Notes: a model not told the origin generated them from the letters alone. Counted from the first letter of the stretch, positions 51,907 to 62,054 are shown. The stretch is 64,000 nt of DNA from Photobacterium marinum (GCF_000331515.1 NZ_AMZO01000006.1:643901-707900), one strand, 5' to 3'. A program made the numbers and translations.

Positions 51907-53553
51907 ATGAGTGATGGTAAGTTTGAAAAAGCAGATGTGCAGTCGATAAAGCAGATCTCGTCTATCTGGCTGGTTCCGCTGATTGCTGTGGGAATCGGTA
52001 TCTGGATGCTGGTTCAGTTTGCTACCAGTAAAGGGCCGGAAGTCACGCTATACCTAAATACTGCCGAAGGGCTGGAAGTTGGCAAAACTGAAGTGAAAGC
52101 GCTGAATGTCAGGGTAGGGGTGATTAGCGATGTGCGACTTAATGACGATTATAGTGCCATTATTGCTACCGCTCAGATCGATAAAGATGCAGCTCGGATG
52201 CTGAGGGAAGATACCCTGTTCTGGGTGGTAAAACCCCGTATTGGTAAAGAAGGTGTGTCCGGGCTTGAAACCTTGTTATCCGGAGCTTATGTCCAGCTTC
52301 AGCCGGGGGTAGCCAAAGAGGAGAAGTATGAGTTTGATGTACTGGAGGTGCCGCCGGTAGCCCCACCAGATGCTAAAGGCTTACGTTTGGTGCTTTACCA
52401 CAAGGAAGCGGGCAAGCTTGGGGTCGGTGATCCTGTATTGTATGAAGGATTTACTGTCGGTCGGGTTGAGAAAGTCACTTTTGATCCTGAAGCGAAAAAG
52501 GCCAATTATCAGTTGTTTATTTTTGAGCCTTATGACAGCTTAATTCGTAAGAAAACCCGTTTCTGGCTGACATCCGGCGTCGATCTAAAAATGTCTGCTG
52601 AAGGGTTCAGTATGCAAATTGGCTCTATTGAATCGTTGATCACCGGCGGTGTTAGTTTTCGTGTGCCCAGAGGAAATGAGCCCGGAGAGCTGATCACCAA
52701 AGATTTTTCTCGCTTTCGGCTTTATAACAATCTCAAACAGGTACGTGAACGTTTCTTCGATGAGTATCTGGAATATGTCATGTTGTTTGATGAATCGGTA
52801 CGGGGACTGAATCCGGGAGCGCCGGTGGAGTATCGCGGGATCCGGATCGGAACGGTCAGGAAGGTGCCTCTTGAGTTACCGAGCGACAGGGATGGTTTCT
52901 CAAATCGTCAAATCCCTGTTTTAGTCAGAATCGAGCTTGGGCGGATATATGGTGAGGTTGAAGAGGAAGCTTTGCCAAGGCTCAAAGAAAGCCTGGAGAA
53001 GGAGTTTAGGCTGGGTCTGCGAGCGTCTCTTAAAACCGGAAGCTTATTAACCGGTGCCTTACTGGTAGATACCGAGGTATACCCGGAAGAACCAATGCCG
53101 GAATTAAGGCAATATCGAAAGTACGATATCTTCCCGACTAAAGCTGGTGGTTTTGCTCAGATTCAAAAACAGTTAACAGCAATACTGACAAAAATCGAAA
53201 AACTTCCGGTTGAAGACACTATTAGCAGTTTGAATAAGAGTCTTAATGCGTCGCAAAGGTCGTTACTGGCTGCTGAAAGAACGGCTAATGAGCTCACTAA
53301 GATATTAGCGCAGAGAGAGACAAGAGCGTTGCCCGGTGATATTCGTCAGACTTTGCAGCAAATTCAGGACACCCTGAAAGGCTTTAGCCCTGATGCGGAG
53401 CCTTATAGAAACCTTGAGCAAGCTCTGGGGCGTTTTGAGCAGGTGATGTTGGAGTTGCAACCGGTTCTCAGACAGCTCAATGAGAAGCCGAATTCATTAA
53501 TATTTACCGGGGAGAAGCCGAAAGATCCTATTCCGGTTAAGGGGGCTCAGTAA
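51907..53553 (+). CDS. pqiB: PqiB, MCE-domain envelope-spanning protein
   Basis: 548 aa, near the 546 of E. coli PqiB. One N-terminal membrane helix (SIWLVPLIAVGIGIWMLVQF) is followed by three MCE domains: VTLYLNTAEGLEVGKTEVKALNVRVG, LRLVLYHKEAGKLGVGDPVLYEG and VMLFDESVRGLNPGAPVEYRGIRIG. A C-terminal coiled-coil region (about 415-530) forms the needle that crosses the periplasm. Length fits PqiB and not the longer YebT/LetB. It starts 41 bp after pqiA and overlaps pqiC by 1 bp. Confidence 0.93.
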   Translation: MSDGKFEKADVQSIKQISSIWLVPLIAVGIGIWMLVQFATSKGPEVTLYLNTAEGLEVGKTEVKALNVRVGVISDVRLNDDYSAIIATAQIDKDAARMLREDTLFWVVKPRIGKEGVSGLETLLSGAYVQLQPGVAKEEKYEFDVLEVPPVAPPDAKGLRLVLYHKEAGKLGVGDPVLYEGFTVGRVEKVTFDPEAKKANYQLFIFEPYDSLIRKKTRFWLTSGVDLKMSAEGFSMQIGSIESLITGGVSFRVPRGNEPGELITKDFSRFRLYNNLKQVRERFFDEYLEYVMLFDESVRGLNPGAPVEYRGIRIGTVRKVPLELPSDRDGFSNRQIPVLVRIELGRIYGEVEEEALPRLKESLEKEFRLGLRASLKTGSLLTGALLVDTEVYPEEPMPELRQYRKYDIFPTKAGGFAQIQKQLTAILTKIEKLPVEDTISSLNKSLNASQRSLLAAERTANELTKILAQRETRALPGDIRQTLQQIQDTLKGFSPDAEPYRNLEQALGRFEQVMLELQPVLRQLNEKPNSLIFTGEKPKDPIPVKGAQ

Positions 53554-54170
53554 TGCGCAAGGGGGGTGTTTTTTTGCTGATGATGGCCGTGGTGCTGCTT
53601 GGTTGTAGTAGTCAACCTGAAGCTGTCAGTACTACTTATCTACTGCCGTCTGCTGATTCGGGAACCAACGGTTCGGAGACTAACATGCAGCAGCTTGTCA
53701 CTCGTGGTAAACATCAGCCTCTGCTGGTGGTTCGTCCGGTTGAAATGGCAGAGCACTTGTCGGGAACGGGTCTTGTCTATCAGATGAGTGAAACAGAGGT
53801 GGTACAAGCACAACAAAATTTATGGGCAGAGTCGATCAGCAGGCAACTTACTCGCAGGATAAATCAGGATTTACGCTATAAGCAGAGCCGTTATTGGTCG
53901 ACTGAGTTGACACCAGCGTTAACAATATCGGACTCGCCGCGTTTGCAGGTGAAGCTCAGTCAATTTAATGGTCACTATACAGGTATGGCGAAACTGGCCG
54001 GAGAATGGTTGTTGCTGGACAGTGACGGTGAGCTGAAGGGCGTTTATCCGTTTGCTTTTAAGGTTCCGCTTGATCAGGAGGGTTACGACGCACAGGTTAA
54101 AGCGTTGTCTGAAGGTGTGGATCGACTAACGACCCAGATAGCACAGCGATTGTCCACTAATGCGTTATGA
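53553..54170 (+). CDS. pqiC: PqiC/YmbA-like outer-membrane lipoprotein
   Basis: 205 aa. The lipobox is VVLLGCSSQ (Cys about residue 18). The mature ABC-type auxiliary domain (DUF330) includes TTYLLPSAD, LLVVRPVEMAEHLSGTGLVYQMSETEVVQAQQNLWAES and LQVKLSQFNG. PqiC anchors the PqiB needle at the outer membrane. The ATG overlaps the pqiB stop (TAATG). A terminator follows. Confidence 0.9.
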   Translation: MRKGGVFLLMMAVVLLGCSSQPEAVSTTYLLPSADSGTNGSETNMQQLVTRGKHQPLLVVRPVEMAEHLSGTGLVYQMSETEVVQAQQNLWAESISRQLTRRINQDLRYKQSRYWSTELTPALTISDSPRLQVKLSQFNGHYTGMAKLAGEWLLLDSDGELKGVYPFAFKVPLDQEGYDAQVKALSEGVDRLTTQIAQRLSTNAL

Positions 54171-54218
54171 GCTAAGGCATTGTGAATTGATAAGGATTAT
54201 ACGCTTTGAAAACATAGA

Positions 54219-54260
54219 GCCCGCTATATTGGAACAGGAAGTCGAATAGCGGGCCTTTTG
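54219..54260 (+). terminator. Terminator of pqiABC
   Basis: GCCCGCTAT and ATAGCGGGC separated by 18 nt and followed by CTTTTG. Confidence 0.75.
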
Positions 54261-54284
54261 TGAATGGGGTATTTGTTGCTCTGC

Positions 54285-54500
54285 TTATTTTTGCTGGAGA
54301 CGGTAGTAGCCGTTGACCCAGCATTCGGGCAGGTTTTCTCCTGATGGGAAGGAAAGGTTATGCTTGTCGACAGTCACAGGCTCAGCGAGATCTTCACCTG
54401 ATTGGTATTGAACAGTCACATGTTGTGAGAAAGGATTGACCAGCGATGCCATATCGACAACATCGACCAGATCTCCAGTGCGCGCTTCTTTTAAAAACAT
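54285..54500 (-). CDS. Conserved hypothetical protein, 71 aa
   Basis: ATG 54500 is 9 nt after GGAG and is preferred to GTG 54515. The protein reads MFLKEARTGDLVDVVDMASLVNPF, then TVQYQSGEDLAEPVTVDKHNLSFPSGENLPECW and a YYRL end. The layout resembles a small conserved protein of other vibrios of unknown function, sometimes labelled acetyltransferase without reason. No signal or membrane segment. Confidence 0.65.
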   Translation of the reverse strand: MFLKEARTGDLVDVVDMASLVNPFSQHVTVQYQSGEDLAEPVTVDKHNLSFPSGENLPECWVNGYYRLQQK

Positions 54501-54712
54501 ACCAGAAATCTCCACCGTTAAATAATGATTGATTGGTTAACGGTTTAAGTATGGTCGATTTTGCTTTCTTTGCGGGCAAATGCCTTGCTGTATACCGTGA
54601 ATACTTGTAGCTCAGTTACTTGTATCTCAATAATTCGCTCTAGTTAACTGAATGAGTTGTATCCGGTGTTTATGATGTTATGTCATAACTTTGGCAAAAC
54701 AGTGGAGACAAG

Positions 54713-55618
54713 ATGAGCCGTTATTATTGGGGGGTAGACCTAGGTGGCACCAAAATCGAGTGTGCTGTGATGTCCCGTGATGATGATCAGTGCATCGTAC
54801 GCGAACGGATTGCGACTGAAGGTGAGCACGGTTATGAACATGTGCTGCAGCGGATTAAGTCACTGATCGACATATGTGCGGAGAAGGTTGGGGAATATCC
54901 TGAACGAGTTGGTTTTGGTACTCCGGGAGTGTTGGATCCGCAAACTGGCGTCATGAAGAACTGTAACTCCACTTCGCTCAATGGCAAGGCACTTGATAAA
55001 CATTTGGCTAGCTTGTTAGGTGTTCCGGTAAAACTGGCTAATGATGCGAATTGTTTTGCTTTGGCTGAAACGCATCTTGGCGTTGTTAAACAGGTTAAGC
55101 CGGATGCCGAGGTGGTCTTCGGTATTATCATGGGCACAGGCGTGGGCTCCGGTATCGTCGTTAACGGTAAGGTGCTTTACGGATGCCATGGTATTGCCGG
55201 AGAGTGGGGGCACAACGTACTGGAAGCAAACGGCGAGCCTTGTTACTGCGGAAAGCATGGTTGTCTGGAAACTGTTATTTCTGGCAAAGGGCTGGAAGCC
55301 CATTATCAAAAACTGGCGCAACGCACATTAAGTTTGCCGGAAATTGTTGAACAGGCTGAATTGGGTGAGAGTTTTGCGCAACATACAGTTACCCGTTTAA
55401 TTGAAAAGTTCGGTCTTGCAGTTGCGCAAATCATTAACGTGATTGACCCGGATGTGATTGTTGTTGGTGGCGGTGTCGGTAATGTCGAAGCGCTGTATGA
55501 ATACGGCCCTAAAGCAATAGAACGACACCTGTTTAATCCTGTTTTGAACACCCTAATAGTAAAGCCTGCATTGGGTGACAGCGCTGGCGTATTTGGTGCG
55601 GCTATGTTAGTGAAATAG
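54713..55618 (+). CDS. nagK: N-acetyl-D-glucosamine kinase (ROK family)
   Basis: 301 aa. It phosphorylates N-acetylglucosamine from chitin or cell-wall recycling. ATP-binding DLGGTKIECAV lies at residues 9-19, followed by RVGFGTPGVLDPQTG and LANDANCFALAE. The ROK zinc site is EPCYCGKHGCLETVISG. NagK differs from Mlc/NagC-type ROK regulators in having no DNA-binding domain. ATG follows GGAGAC; single gene with terminator. Confidence 0.9.
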   Translation: MSRYYWGVDLGGTKIECAVMSRDDDQCIVRERIATEGEHGYEHVLQRIKSLIDICAEKVGEYPERVGFGTPGVLDPQTGVMKNCNSTSLNGKALDKHLASLLGVPVKLANDANCFALAETHLGVVKQVKPDAEVVFGIIMGTGVGSGIVVNGKVLYGCHGIAGEWGHNVLEANGEPCYCGKHGCLETVISGKGLEAHYQKLAQRTLSLPEIVEQAELGESFAQHTVTRLIEKFGLAVAQIINVIDPDVIVVGGGVGNVEALYEYGPKAIERHLFNPVLNTLIVKPALGDSAGVFGAAMLVK

Positions 55619-55680
55619 CGGTTGATGAAATAACTGCCTTTAAAATAAAGCCTTACGGAATGGCTCTGTAGTTGAAAGAA

Positions 55681-55711
55681 AAAAGAAGAGGCATTTGGCC
55701 TCTTCTTTTTT
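55681..55711. terminator. Terminator between nagK and the porin gene
   Basis: AAAGAAGAGGC and GCCTCTTCTTT around a 5-nt loop with long A and T flanks; it can serve both strands. Confidence 0.85.
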
Positions 55712-55735
55712 GTTTGCTGTAATGATGAATATGCC

Positions 55736-56788
55736 CTAGAAGACAAAGTTCAACATGAGGGTATAAAGCTGTGCATCTTTATCTTCACCGATGGCTTTCG
55801 CCGGAATGACAAACTGTCCAGTGTTAAACCGATTGTAATCATCGCTATTCATATAGACACCCTGCCACTCAGCATTCAGTGAGATGGAGTAGGTTATGTC
55901 GTAGCGAACACCGGCGGTGATGCTGCTGGATTTACGCCTGTGGTGGCTTTCACCATAGACGAGGTACGGTGTGAATTCACCTATGTGATACGCTCCGCTC
56001 AGATACCAGTTAGCCTGTGTGTTGTCGGCCTGAATTTCAGCCATAAAGTGCCAGTTGTCAGGCGCGTATTCAGCTCCAAGGGTATAGATATTTAATTTGC
56101 TGAATGGCTCCGTCCGCGGAATCATCTCAAATTGAGTATGCATAAAACCGAAATGAACCCGGTAATTAAATCCACTGACATCAAGCGCTATACCAGCAAC
56201 CAGATCGGTATCAAATGTAATCTTGTCCGGACCAATTTCAGTGGTGTTGTCTCTTTCGAAACCATAGTAAGGTGACACTGTCACGGCGGTGTCGTCCGAA
56301 ATGTCAGTTTCCCACCTGACAGAAAGTCCGTCATAGAAGGTAAAGCCCAGAATTGAGTCATATACTTCCTGAGGCGGGCGGCTCCATGTATAGGCTTGTC
56401 CGACATAATAGTATTGTGATGCAAGGAACAATGGGATCCTTAATCTTCCGCCTTCGAAAGTCAGATCATCATATTGGTAAGCAAGATAAGCCCACTCCAA
56501 CTCGGGATCTGACCAGATATCCTGAGGACGTTTCACCAGTTGAATTGAAGCATTCAGCTCATCAGTTATTAACCAATCAGCTTGTAAGCCGAAAATGGTA
56601 TCGCAGTCGTAGCAGGTCTCGTCACTGATTTCCCGATGAACAAACAACGGTGTGCTGTTATCAGATTTTGTTATCGATGTTGAGCCAAAGCCGCTGACAG
56701 AAAAGTTATCGGTGATTTCAATAGCCGCGAAAGATGTGCTGGTGAAGCTGAAAAGAATGAGCGTGAATATTTGAGAAAGTTTCATCAT
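55736..56788 (-). CDS. Outer-membrane porin-like protein
   Basis: 350 aa from ATG 56788, chosen for its GGGAG site and because it begins the signal peptide (LSQIFTLILFSFTSTSFA). The mature protein starts with IEITDNFSVSGFGSTSITKSD and consists of alternating beta strands ending in LYTLMLNFVF, a terminal Phe typical of outer-membrane barrels. Residues around ISDETCYDCDTIFG have a CxxC pair. It follows the solute-binding-like gene by 1 bp. Similar porin, binding-protein and sensor-kinase groups occur in vibrios. The solute is not known. Confidence 0.75.
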   Translation of the reverse strand: MMKLSQIFTLILFSFTSTSFAAIEITDNFSVSGFGSTSITKSDNSTPLFVHREISDETCYDCDTIFGLQADWLITDELNASIQLVKRPQDIWSDPELEWAYLAYQYDDLTFEGGRLRIPLFLASQYYYVGQAYTWSRPPQEVYDSILGFTFYDGLSVRWETDISDDTAVTVSPYYGFERDNTTEIGPDKITFDTDLVAGIALDVSGFNYRVHFGFMHTQFEMIPRTEPFSKLNIYTLGAEYAPDNWHFMAEIQADNTQANWYLSGAYHIGEFTPYLVYGESHHRRKSSSITAGVRYDITYSISLNAEWQGVYMNSDDYNRFNTGQFVIPAKAIGEDKDAQLYTLMLNFVF

Positions 56789-56789
56789 C

Positions 56790-57272
56790 TTACTCTCCCT
56801 GTAAGATTGTGATGAGGATATTGGCATTTTCCGGAACGGTACTGACAGGCGCATAGGCTATGCCATTAGGATGGTCATTTAACCATTCCAGAATATCTTT
56901 TATGTCATCACTATTGAGTTCTTCTGGCGGTGTGCCTTTACCCGAGAATGAGAGACTGGCCCAATATCCATTCATTTGTGAAATGGATTTCCCGAGTAAC
57001 ATACTGTAGAAATCTTCCCGTAAGATTGATGTTTCCGGCAAATCCACCAATACAATCTTAATGCTGCCATTTAACTTTTTTGTTCTCCCCTTGTAGAGCA
57101 TTCGGGCTTTACTTTTTGTGAGCTGAGGTAATTCCTTATTCATTGAGAACACGGCAAACTCAACATACTTGTCATTACTTGTAGCCGATGATGCAGAAAA
57201 GGATGGAAACAAAAAAGCTCCCAACATGGAAAGTAAGGCGATCAAAGTATTATTTTTCAGTCCATTGCACAT
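56790..57272 (-). CDS. Small periplasmic PstS-like solute-binding protein
   Basis: 160 aa from ATG 57272; a TTG four codons upstream is possible. Signal peptide NNTLIALLSMLGAFLFPSFSASSA. The mature part has AVFSMNKELPQLTKSKARMLYKGRTKKL, then LREDFYSMLLGKS and YWASLSFSGKGTPPEEL, the pattern of single-lobe phosphate-binding-like (PBP-like) domains, much shorter than full PstS. The stop is 1 bp before the porin start, so they form an operon. Divergent from the hybrid kinase, which it may serve as a ligand-presenting partner. Confidence 0.7.
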   Translation of the reverse strand: MCNGLKNNTLIALLSMLGAFLFPSFSASSATSNDKYVEFAVFSMNKELPQLTKSKARMLYKGRTKKLNGSIKIVLVDLPETSILREDFYSMLLGKSISQMNGYWASLSFSGKGTPPEELNSDDIKDILEWLNDHPNGIAYAPVSTVPENANILITILQGE

Positions 57273-57370
57273 CGAAAAATCCAATTTGATAAATATATCC
57301 TGCTATAAATAATAGTATACAAAGATGCATAGACAAATAGGCAAAATAGGTTCGAGTTCAAGGAGAAGAT

Positions 57371-60082
57371 ATGAGCCTGTTAAACAGAATATCGATAAAA
57401 ACAAGGCTTTTGTTATTAGTTGTGGTACCGCTCACATTTTCTTCGTTATTTACCGGTGTTGAACTAAAAGAACTTTATGGGAAATTGCAGTCATTAAATA
57501 TAATGTCTGCTCAAATCCAACTTCTCGATGAAACTTTAATATTTGCATCATCAATTCATGAACTGAGAACAGATAAACTTCACAATATTGAAAATAAAGA
57601 AGCACAGCTGCAAGCAAGAGAAGCAGCAACTCATTATTTGGATATAAGTAAGAAGTCATTGGTTCAACCCGTCAAAGACAGTGCAATTGCTGTCTCACAC
57701 GATATGTTTAATGCGCTGGATGACTATGGCAATGTCAGTTTTAATGAGGTTTACGACTGGTCTAACTGGGCTGGAGATGTTGTTGAGCAGTCGCTTAAAA
57801 ACCTTGAAAAGAACGCGGTGGAGACTGGTGTCCGTGAAATTGAGCAAAAACTGCAAGTGTTATATCAGTTACAGTGGTTGAAATTCTGGGCGCAGCAGGA
57901 AAACTGGTATGTACATTTATTGATAGATCGTGTGTCTGTAGATGAAAGTGAAGTAAAACCACTGATAGCAACTATTATTGAGAACCAACAACTTTTCATT
58001 GAGCGTTATTTGTCGATCAGCGCAAGTCCTGAGCAGATTGAGTTGCTTAGTAAGACCTTTATTCACCCGGCCTTTGCAAATAGTTATAGATTACGTAATG
58101 CGATTTTAAATGGTGAAGTGACTGAAGAAGTGCATCAATTCGGAATGAATGCTTTTAATGAGCGATTCAGGTTAATTCAGTTCGTAGTATATGAGGTCAG
58201 CAATCAATTAGTTTATGAAATAAAACAAACTACAGCAAAAACCAAGAATATGATGTGGATCTATGTCGGTATTTTGTCATTGTCTTTGTTTTTTATTTGT
58301 TTTCTTGGTGTTAGCCTTTCAAGACGAATCATTACTTACCTGATTCATGTTCTTAATGTTATGGCGCGAATAGAAAATGAGCCTGAACGACATATTAAGG
58401 TGAGGGAAGACGGCCGCGATGAATTTACAATTTTCTCTAAACAGCTGAACTTGTTGATTGAAGAGCGTTGCCGAAACCGGGATATTCTTCTTAATGCTAA
58501 AGAGGAAGCGGAACAAGCTAATATAGCCAAGAGTTCCTTTCTGGCTAATATGTCTCATGAAATTCGTACACCACTCAATGGCATTATCGGGATGTCCGGC
58601 ATTCTAGCTGATACAAAGTTGACTGCTGCACAGTTCGAATATCTGCAAACGATCGAAACTTCATCTCAGACGCTGCTACTTCTGATTAATGACATTCTGG
58701 ACTTATCGAAAATTGAGTCAGGAAATCTGGTTCTGGCTCCGAACGAATGTAATATCAGGGAAGTTGCTTATGACACAACAAGTATCGTTTTGACTAAAGC
58801 AGCAGATGCTCATAACGATCTTAGGCTAATGCTTGATCCTGATATTCCTGATCAGGTGATGCTGGATGAGCATCGGCTACGTCAGGTATTGATGAACTTA
58901 ATGTCTAATGCGGTTAAATTCACTGAAAATGGTATGGTGACGCTAGCCATAGACTGTCAGCTTAAAGGTAATCATAAAGCTGACCTAACTTTTTCTGTCA
59001 TGGATACCGGAGTTGGTATTGCCGGGGATAAGCAGAACCAGATTTTTGCGCCGTTTGTTCAGGAAGATGGCTCGATTACCCGACAGTTTGGCGGAACAGG
59101 GCTTGGACTGACGATTTGTCGTCAGTTAGTTGAACTTATGGGAAGTGAGATTCAATTATTCTCCGAGAAAGATGTTGGCAGTAATTTTTACTTCTCAATG
59201 GAGGTTGACGTTGTAGAGGAAAGTGCTGAACCAGCTTCAGACTTAGTTGGATATCGTTGTCTTTTGATAACAGATGACCGCCATGGCGGTGCTTGTGATA
59301 TTGCCCTTGAATGTGAAAAATGGGGCATGAGCTGCGATAATATTAAATCCACAACTCAACTTGAACCTAACTCTGATGATTACGATTTTGTCCTGTATTG
59401 CCCTCATGAACGATCACTGGTAACAGCAGAGCTGTCTGCCATTCGTCAGCGATTAACTCATTCAGCATTAATCCTGTGTTGCCATCATTACCGTGAGAGT
59501 CATGATTTTGGTTCAGATGTTGACGGTATCGTAATGCTACCTTTGTTGGGAAGCCGTTTTTACAATGCACTGATGTCGGCAAAAACTGTTCGGGCAATGC
59601 CGGACGGAGTGAAAGCTGATGCGGTGATGAAATCTGAAACTATGGTTCCCACGGGCACTGTAGAAAACGTGATAGAAGAAATATCGGATATCCCTCAAAG
59701 TGATCTTGTTCTGGTTGTTGAAGATAATCTGGTAAATCAGAAAGTGGCTTCTTTGTTTCTTAAAAAAGCCGGATATCAGTACGAGGTTGCTAATAATGGT
59801 CAGGAAGCTCTGGATGCGGTTAAGCAGGGTAAACGCTATGGTGCTATTTTGATGGATTGTATGATGCCTGTAATGGATGGTTTCACTGCAACACAAGAGA
59901 TCCGGCGCTGGGAGCATGAGGCTAAAACTGGCTATCGGTTACCAATTATTGCGCTTACAGCCAGCGTTTTGGATGAAGACATTAATAGGTGCTTTGATGT
60001 CGGTATGGATGATTACGTCGCGAAACCCTTTAAGAAAGAGGTGTTGTTACAGAAACTGGAGCAGTGTACACAGCTTGTTTAG
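57371..60082 (+). CDS. Hybrid sensor histidine kinase
   Basis: 903 aa. A first TM helix (residues about 12-30) and a second (about 294-316, [24 protein letters not shown]) enclose a helical periplasmic sensor of about 260 residues. A HAMP-like region follows, then the dimerisation domain with His396 in [12 protein letters not shown], and an ATPase domain with [15 protein letters not shown] and FGGTGLGL. Residues about 625-735 look like a receiver without its phospho-Asp ([10 protein letters not shown] kept, later DFVLYCPHE). The true receiver has Asp829 in [12 protein letters not shown]. No Hpt domain is present, so a separate phosphotransfer protein is needed. Divergent from the binding-protein/porin pair. 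Confidence 0.9.
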   Translation: MSLLNRISIKTRLLLLVVVPLTFSSLFTGVELKELYGKLQSLNIMSAQIQLLDETLIFASSIHELRTDKLHNIENKEAQLQAREAATHYLDISKKSLVQPVKDSAIAVSHDMFNALDDYGNVSFNEVYDWSNWAGDVVEQSLKNLEKNAVETGVREIEQKLQVLYQLQWLKFWAQQENWYVHLLIDRVSVDESEVKPLIATIIENQQLFIERYLSISASPEQIELLSKTFIHPAFANSYRLRNAILNGEVTEEVHQFGMNAFNERFRLIQFVVYEVSNQLVYEIKQTTAKTKNMMWIYVGILSLSLFFICFLGVSLSRRIITYLIHVLNVMARIENEPERHIKVREDGRDEFTIFSKQLNLLIEERCRNRDILLNAKEEAEQANIAKSSFLANMSHEIRTPLNGIIGMSGILADTKLTAAQFEYLQTIETSSQTLLLLINDILDLSKIESGNLVLAPNECNIREVAYDTTSIVLTKAADAHNDLRLMLDPDIPDQVMLDEHRLRQVLMNLMSNAVKFTENGMVTLAIDCQLKGNHKADLTFSVMDTGVGIAGDKQNQIFAPFVQEDGSITRQFGGTGLGLTICRQLVELMGSEIQLFSEKDVGSNFYFSMEVDVVEESAEPASDLVGYRCLLITDDRHGGACDIALECEKWGMSCDNIKSTTQLEPNSDDYDFVLYCPHERSLVTAELSAIRQRLTHSALILCCHHYRESHDFGSDVDGIVMLPLLGSRFYNALMSAKTVRAMPDGVKADAVMKSETMVPTGTVENVIEEISDIPQSDLVLVVEDNLVNQKVASLFLKKAGYQYEVANNGQEALDAVKQGKRYGAILMDCMMPVMDGFTATQEIRRWEHEAKTGYRLPIIALTASVLDEDINRCFDVGMDDYVAKPFKKEVLLQKLEQCTQLV

Positions 60083-60177
60083 TAACGATTTCGGCTCTTT
60101 AGATGAGTAGTGGCTAATACATACCTAGGAAGTGCTTGTGGTGTTTTGGGGAAACAGAGGCAGAGTTCGTATCCGCT

Positions 60178-60195
60178 TGTGAGAGATCTCTTACA
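60178..60195 (+). promoter_or_regulatory. GacA/VarA (UvrY) box upstream of the Csr sRNA
   Basis: TGTGAG-AGATCT-CTTACA matches 11 of 12 bases of TGTAAG-N6-CTTACA. It is centred about 177 bp before the predicted start of the sRNA, the distance known for GacA/VarA control of csr sRNAs. Confidence 0.85.
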
Positions 60196-60328
60196 AACAT
60201 GTGGGAGAATAGAATGAATATGACCAGGTTTTAACTGTCATTAAATTCAATGTTATTTAAAATCAGTTGTTTATGTTTTTTTCTTGGTTTGTTTCATTTG
60301 TTGGCAGAAAAAATTTGAGCTCTAGCCG

Positions 60329-60356
60329 TTGCTTAGATTCTCAATTCCCGTAATCT
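60329..60356 (+). promoter_or_regulatory. Predicted promoter of the Csr sRNA
   Basis: TTGCTT and TAATCT separated by 16 bp, with a start expected near 60363. Confidence 0.6.
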
Positions 60357-60362
60357 AAACCT

Positions 60363-60755
60363 TGTCGGAAGGAACTGACGGAACGGAACAGGAAAGCTGC
60401 CAGGGATTATGGCGACCTCAGGATGAGGACGGTAGATCAGGATGATTTATCGAACATGGACTGTGAAGGGACAATCGGAAGGAACCGATATGACAAGCAG
60501 GAAGTTTGTCAGTCAGGAAGACAAAACGGACCTCTTCAGGATGAAGTAAGGGACACCTCCAGGAAGGAGAAGAGAGTCGAAACAGGATGCTTCGACGGGT
60601 CAAGGTTAGACCGAAAGGATATCTCCGGGATGGGGACTAAAGGACTAAGCTGAAGGAAACAGCATAATCAAGGAATGATGCAGGGAGCACCATAGTAGCT
60701 GGATTGCTGCGAGTAAGACCTAAGGGCGCGACGAAAGTCGCGCCCGCTCTTTTTT
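60363..60755 (+). ncRNA. csrB: CsrB-family regulatory RNA (CsrA sponge)
   Basis: About 390 nt containing roughly 29 GGA triplets, mostly as AGGA, CGGAA or GGGA, many in loops of short hairpins, with no coding potential. It ends in a strong terminator: GGGCGCGAC and GTCGCGCCC around GAAA, followed by CTCTTTTTT. These are the marks of CsrB/C/D RNAs, which bind and titrate the translation regulator CsrA, affecting glycogen, motility, quorum sensing and biofilm. A VarA-type box lies upstream. Vibrios have several such RNAs; which one this is cannot be told. Confidence 0.9.
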
Positions 60756-60790
60756 GAGCGCTCAGAATTTTTGAGTTTCAAGATGTAAAA

Positions 60791-60818
60791 AACGCCGCAG
60801 ATTTTGCGGCGTTTTTCG
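60791..60818 (-). terminator. Terminator of the MFS gene
   Basis: On the minus strand AACGCCGCA and TGCGGCGTT around a 5-nt loop, followed by TTTT. It lies 76 bp after the stop of the transporter gene and also follows the Csr sRNA on the other strand. Confidence 0.85.
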
Positions 60819-60893
60819 TTTTCAGGCATTTTTGTAGTTGCATTTGACTACAGGTGACTGTGAGTGTGTACCTACAAAAGCACAACAGCCTGT

Positions 60894-62054
60894 TTAGCTA
60901 GCCAGTACAGTAGTTTTGCGACGAATACTGGCAAACAGCATGTAGATTGCTGTAGCAAGCAGTACGATGAAAAAGAAATTCATCAATCCATTACTTTCTT
61001 TCATAAACTGGCTGGCACCAACAGGCCCTAATGCCGAACCGATACTGTAACTGAATAGCATTACCTGAGTTGCTGCGACAATGAACGAAGAGTCCAGGTG
61101 ATCGCAAGCCAGAGTAATAGCAATCGGGTAGAGGGCAAAAGCCGACATTCCCAGCATTGCCAGAGCAATAATCATAATCAGATAATGATCTGAAACGTAA
61201 GTCAGGCCGATTGCAAACACACCCAGTAAAGACATCATACCCAGCAGTAATGTTTTGCTCATTTTTACGGATACTTTTCCAATTACCGGTTGGATAAGCA
61301 TACCTCCCATAATAATGGCTGCCATCAATACGCTAATCTGCTCGGCATCAAGATGGTTCTGGCGTAAAGACAGTGGCATCAAGCCATAAATGCTCCCCAT
61401 TACCACGCCGGAGATCAAGCAGCCAATCATAGCAGGCTTACTCAGACGGCTGATTTGTTTCAGCGACAGGCTTTGATGCTGACAGGCAGCAGGTTGTCCC
61501 TGACGAACCATTAGCGGTGGAAGTAGCGCTGTCAGCAATAGAACCAGAACCGCAATAAAAGGGCCAAAACCCTGAGTACCGATTACACCTACACCAAATT
61601 GTCCGATGGTCGTACCGCCGTAAAGAGAGGTCATGTAGAGCCCAAGGCGTTTAGCTCGCTCTTCGGCACTGTCGCCAATCAACAGCCAGGATTCAACCAC
61701 AACAAAAATCCCGGCTACAGCCATACCTGCTATCAATCGCATTAAAAGCCAGGCATCTTTGTTAGGGAAAATTGGCTGCATTGCAACAGTAATTGCTAAT
61801 AGTACAAGGAAACTGATGAATGCAAAGCGATGACCAATTTTGGCAATGACAGGCTCAATCATCATCGAACCCACTAATAAGCCAAGATAATATGTGCTGG
61901 CTAACCAACTCGCATAGTTAGTATCGATCTTAAAACTCGACAGGGACAATGGGATCAGGCTCATCAAATAGCCAGAGGCTACGGCGAATAGGGTTAGGCC
62001 CGCAACAGGTACAAAAATGCCTTCGCTTTTGCGACAAGTAGTGGAAAGTGTCAC
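60894..62054 (-). CDS. MFS transporter, YcaD-like
   Basis: 386 aa from GTG 62054, preferred because GGAG lies 9 nt upstream; GTG 62069 would add five residues but has no ribosome site. Twelve hydrophobic segments are visible. The IAGMAVAGIFVVVESWLLIGDSAEERAKRLGLYM region and SGVVMGSIYGLMPLSLRQNHL match the YcaD group of the major facilitator superfamily. The substrate is unknown. Single gene with its own terminator. Confidence 0.85.
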   Translation of the reverse strand: MTLSTTCRKSEGIFVPVAGLTLFAVASGYLMSLIPLSLSSFKIDTNYASWLASTYYLGLLVGSMMIEPVIAKIGHRFAFISFLVLLAITVAMQPIFPNKDAWLLMRLIAGMAVAGIFVVVESWLLIGDSAEERAKRLGLYMTSLYGGTTIGQFGVGVIGTQGFGPFIAVLVLLLTALLPPLMVRQGQPAACQHQSLSLKQISRLSKPAMIGCLISGVVMGSIYGLMPLSLRQNHLDAEQISVLMAAIIMGGMLIQPVIGKVSVKMSKTLLLGMMSLLGVFAIGLTYVSDHYLIMIIALAMLGMSAFALYPIAITLACDHLDSSFIVAATQVMLFSYSIGSALGPVGASQFMKESNGLMNFFFIVLLATAIYMLFASIRRKTTVLAS

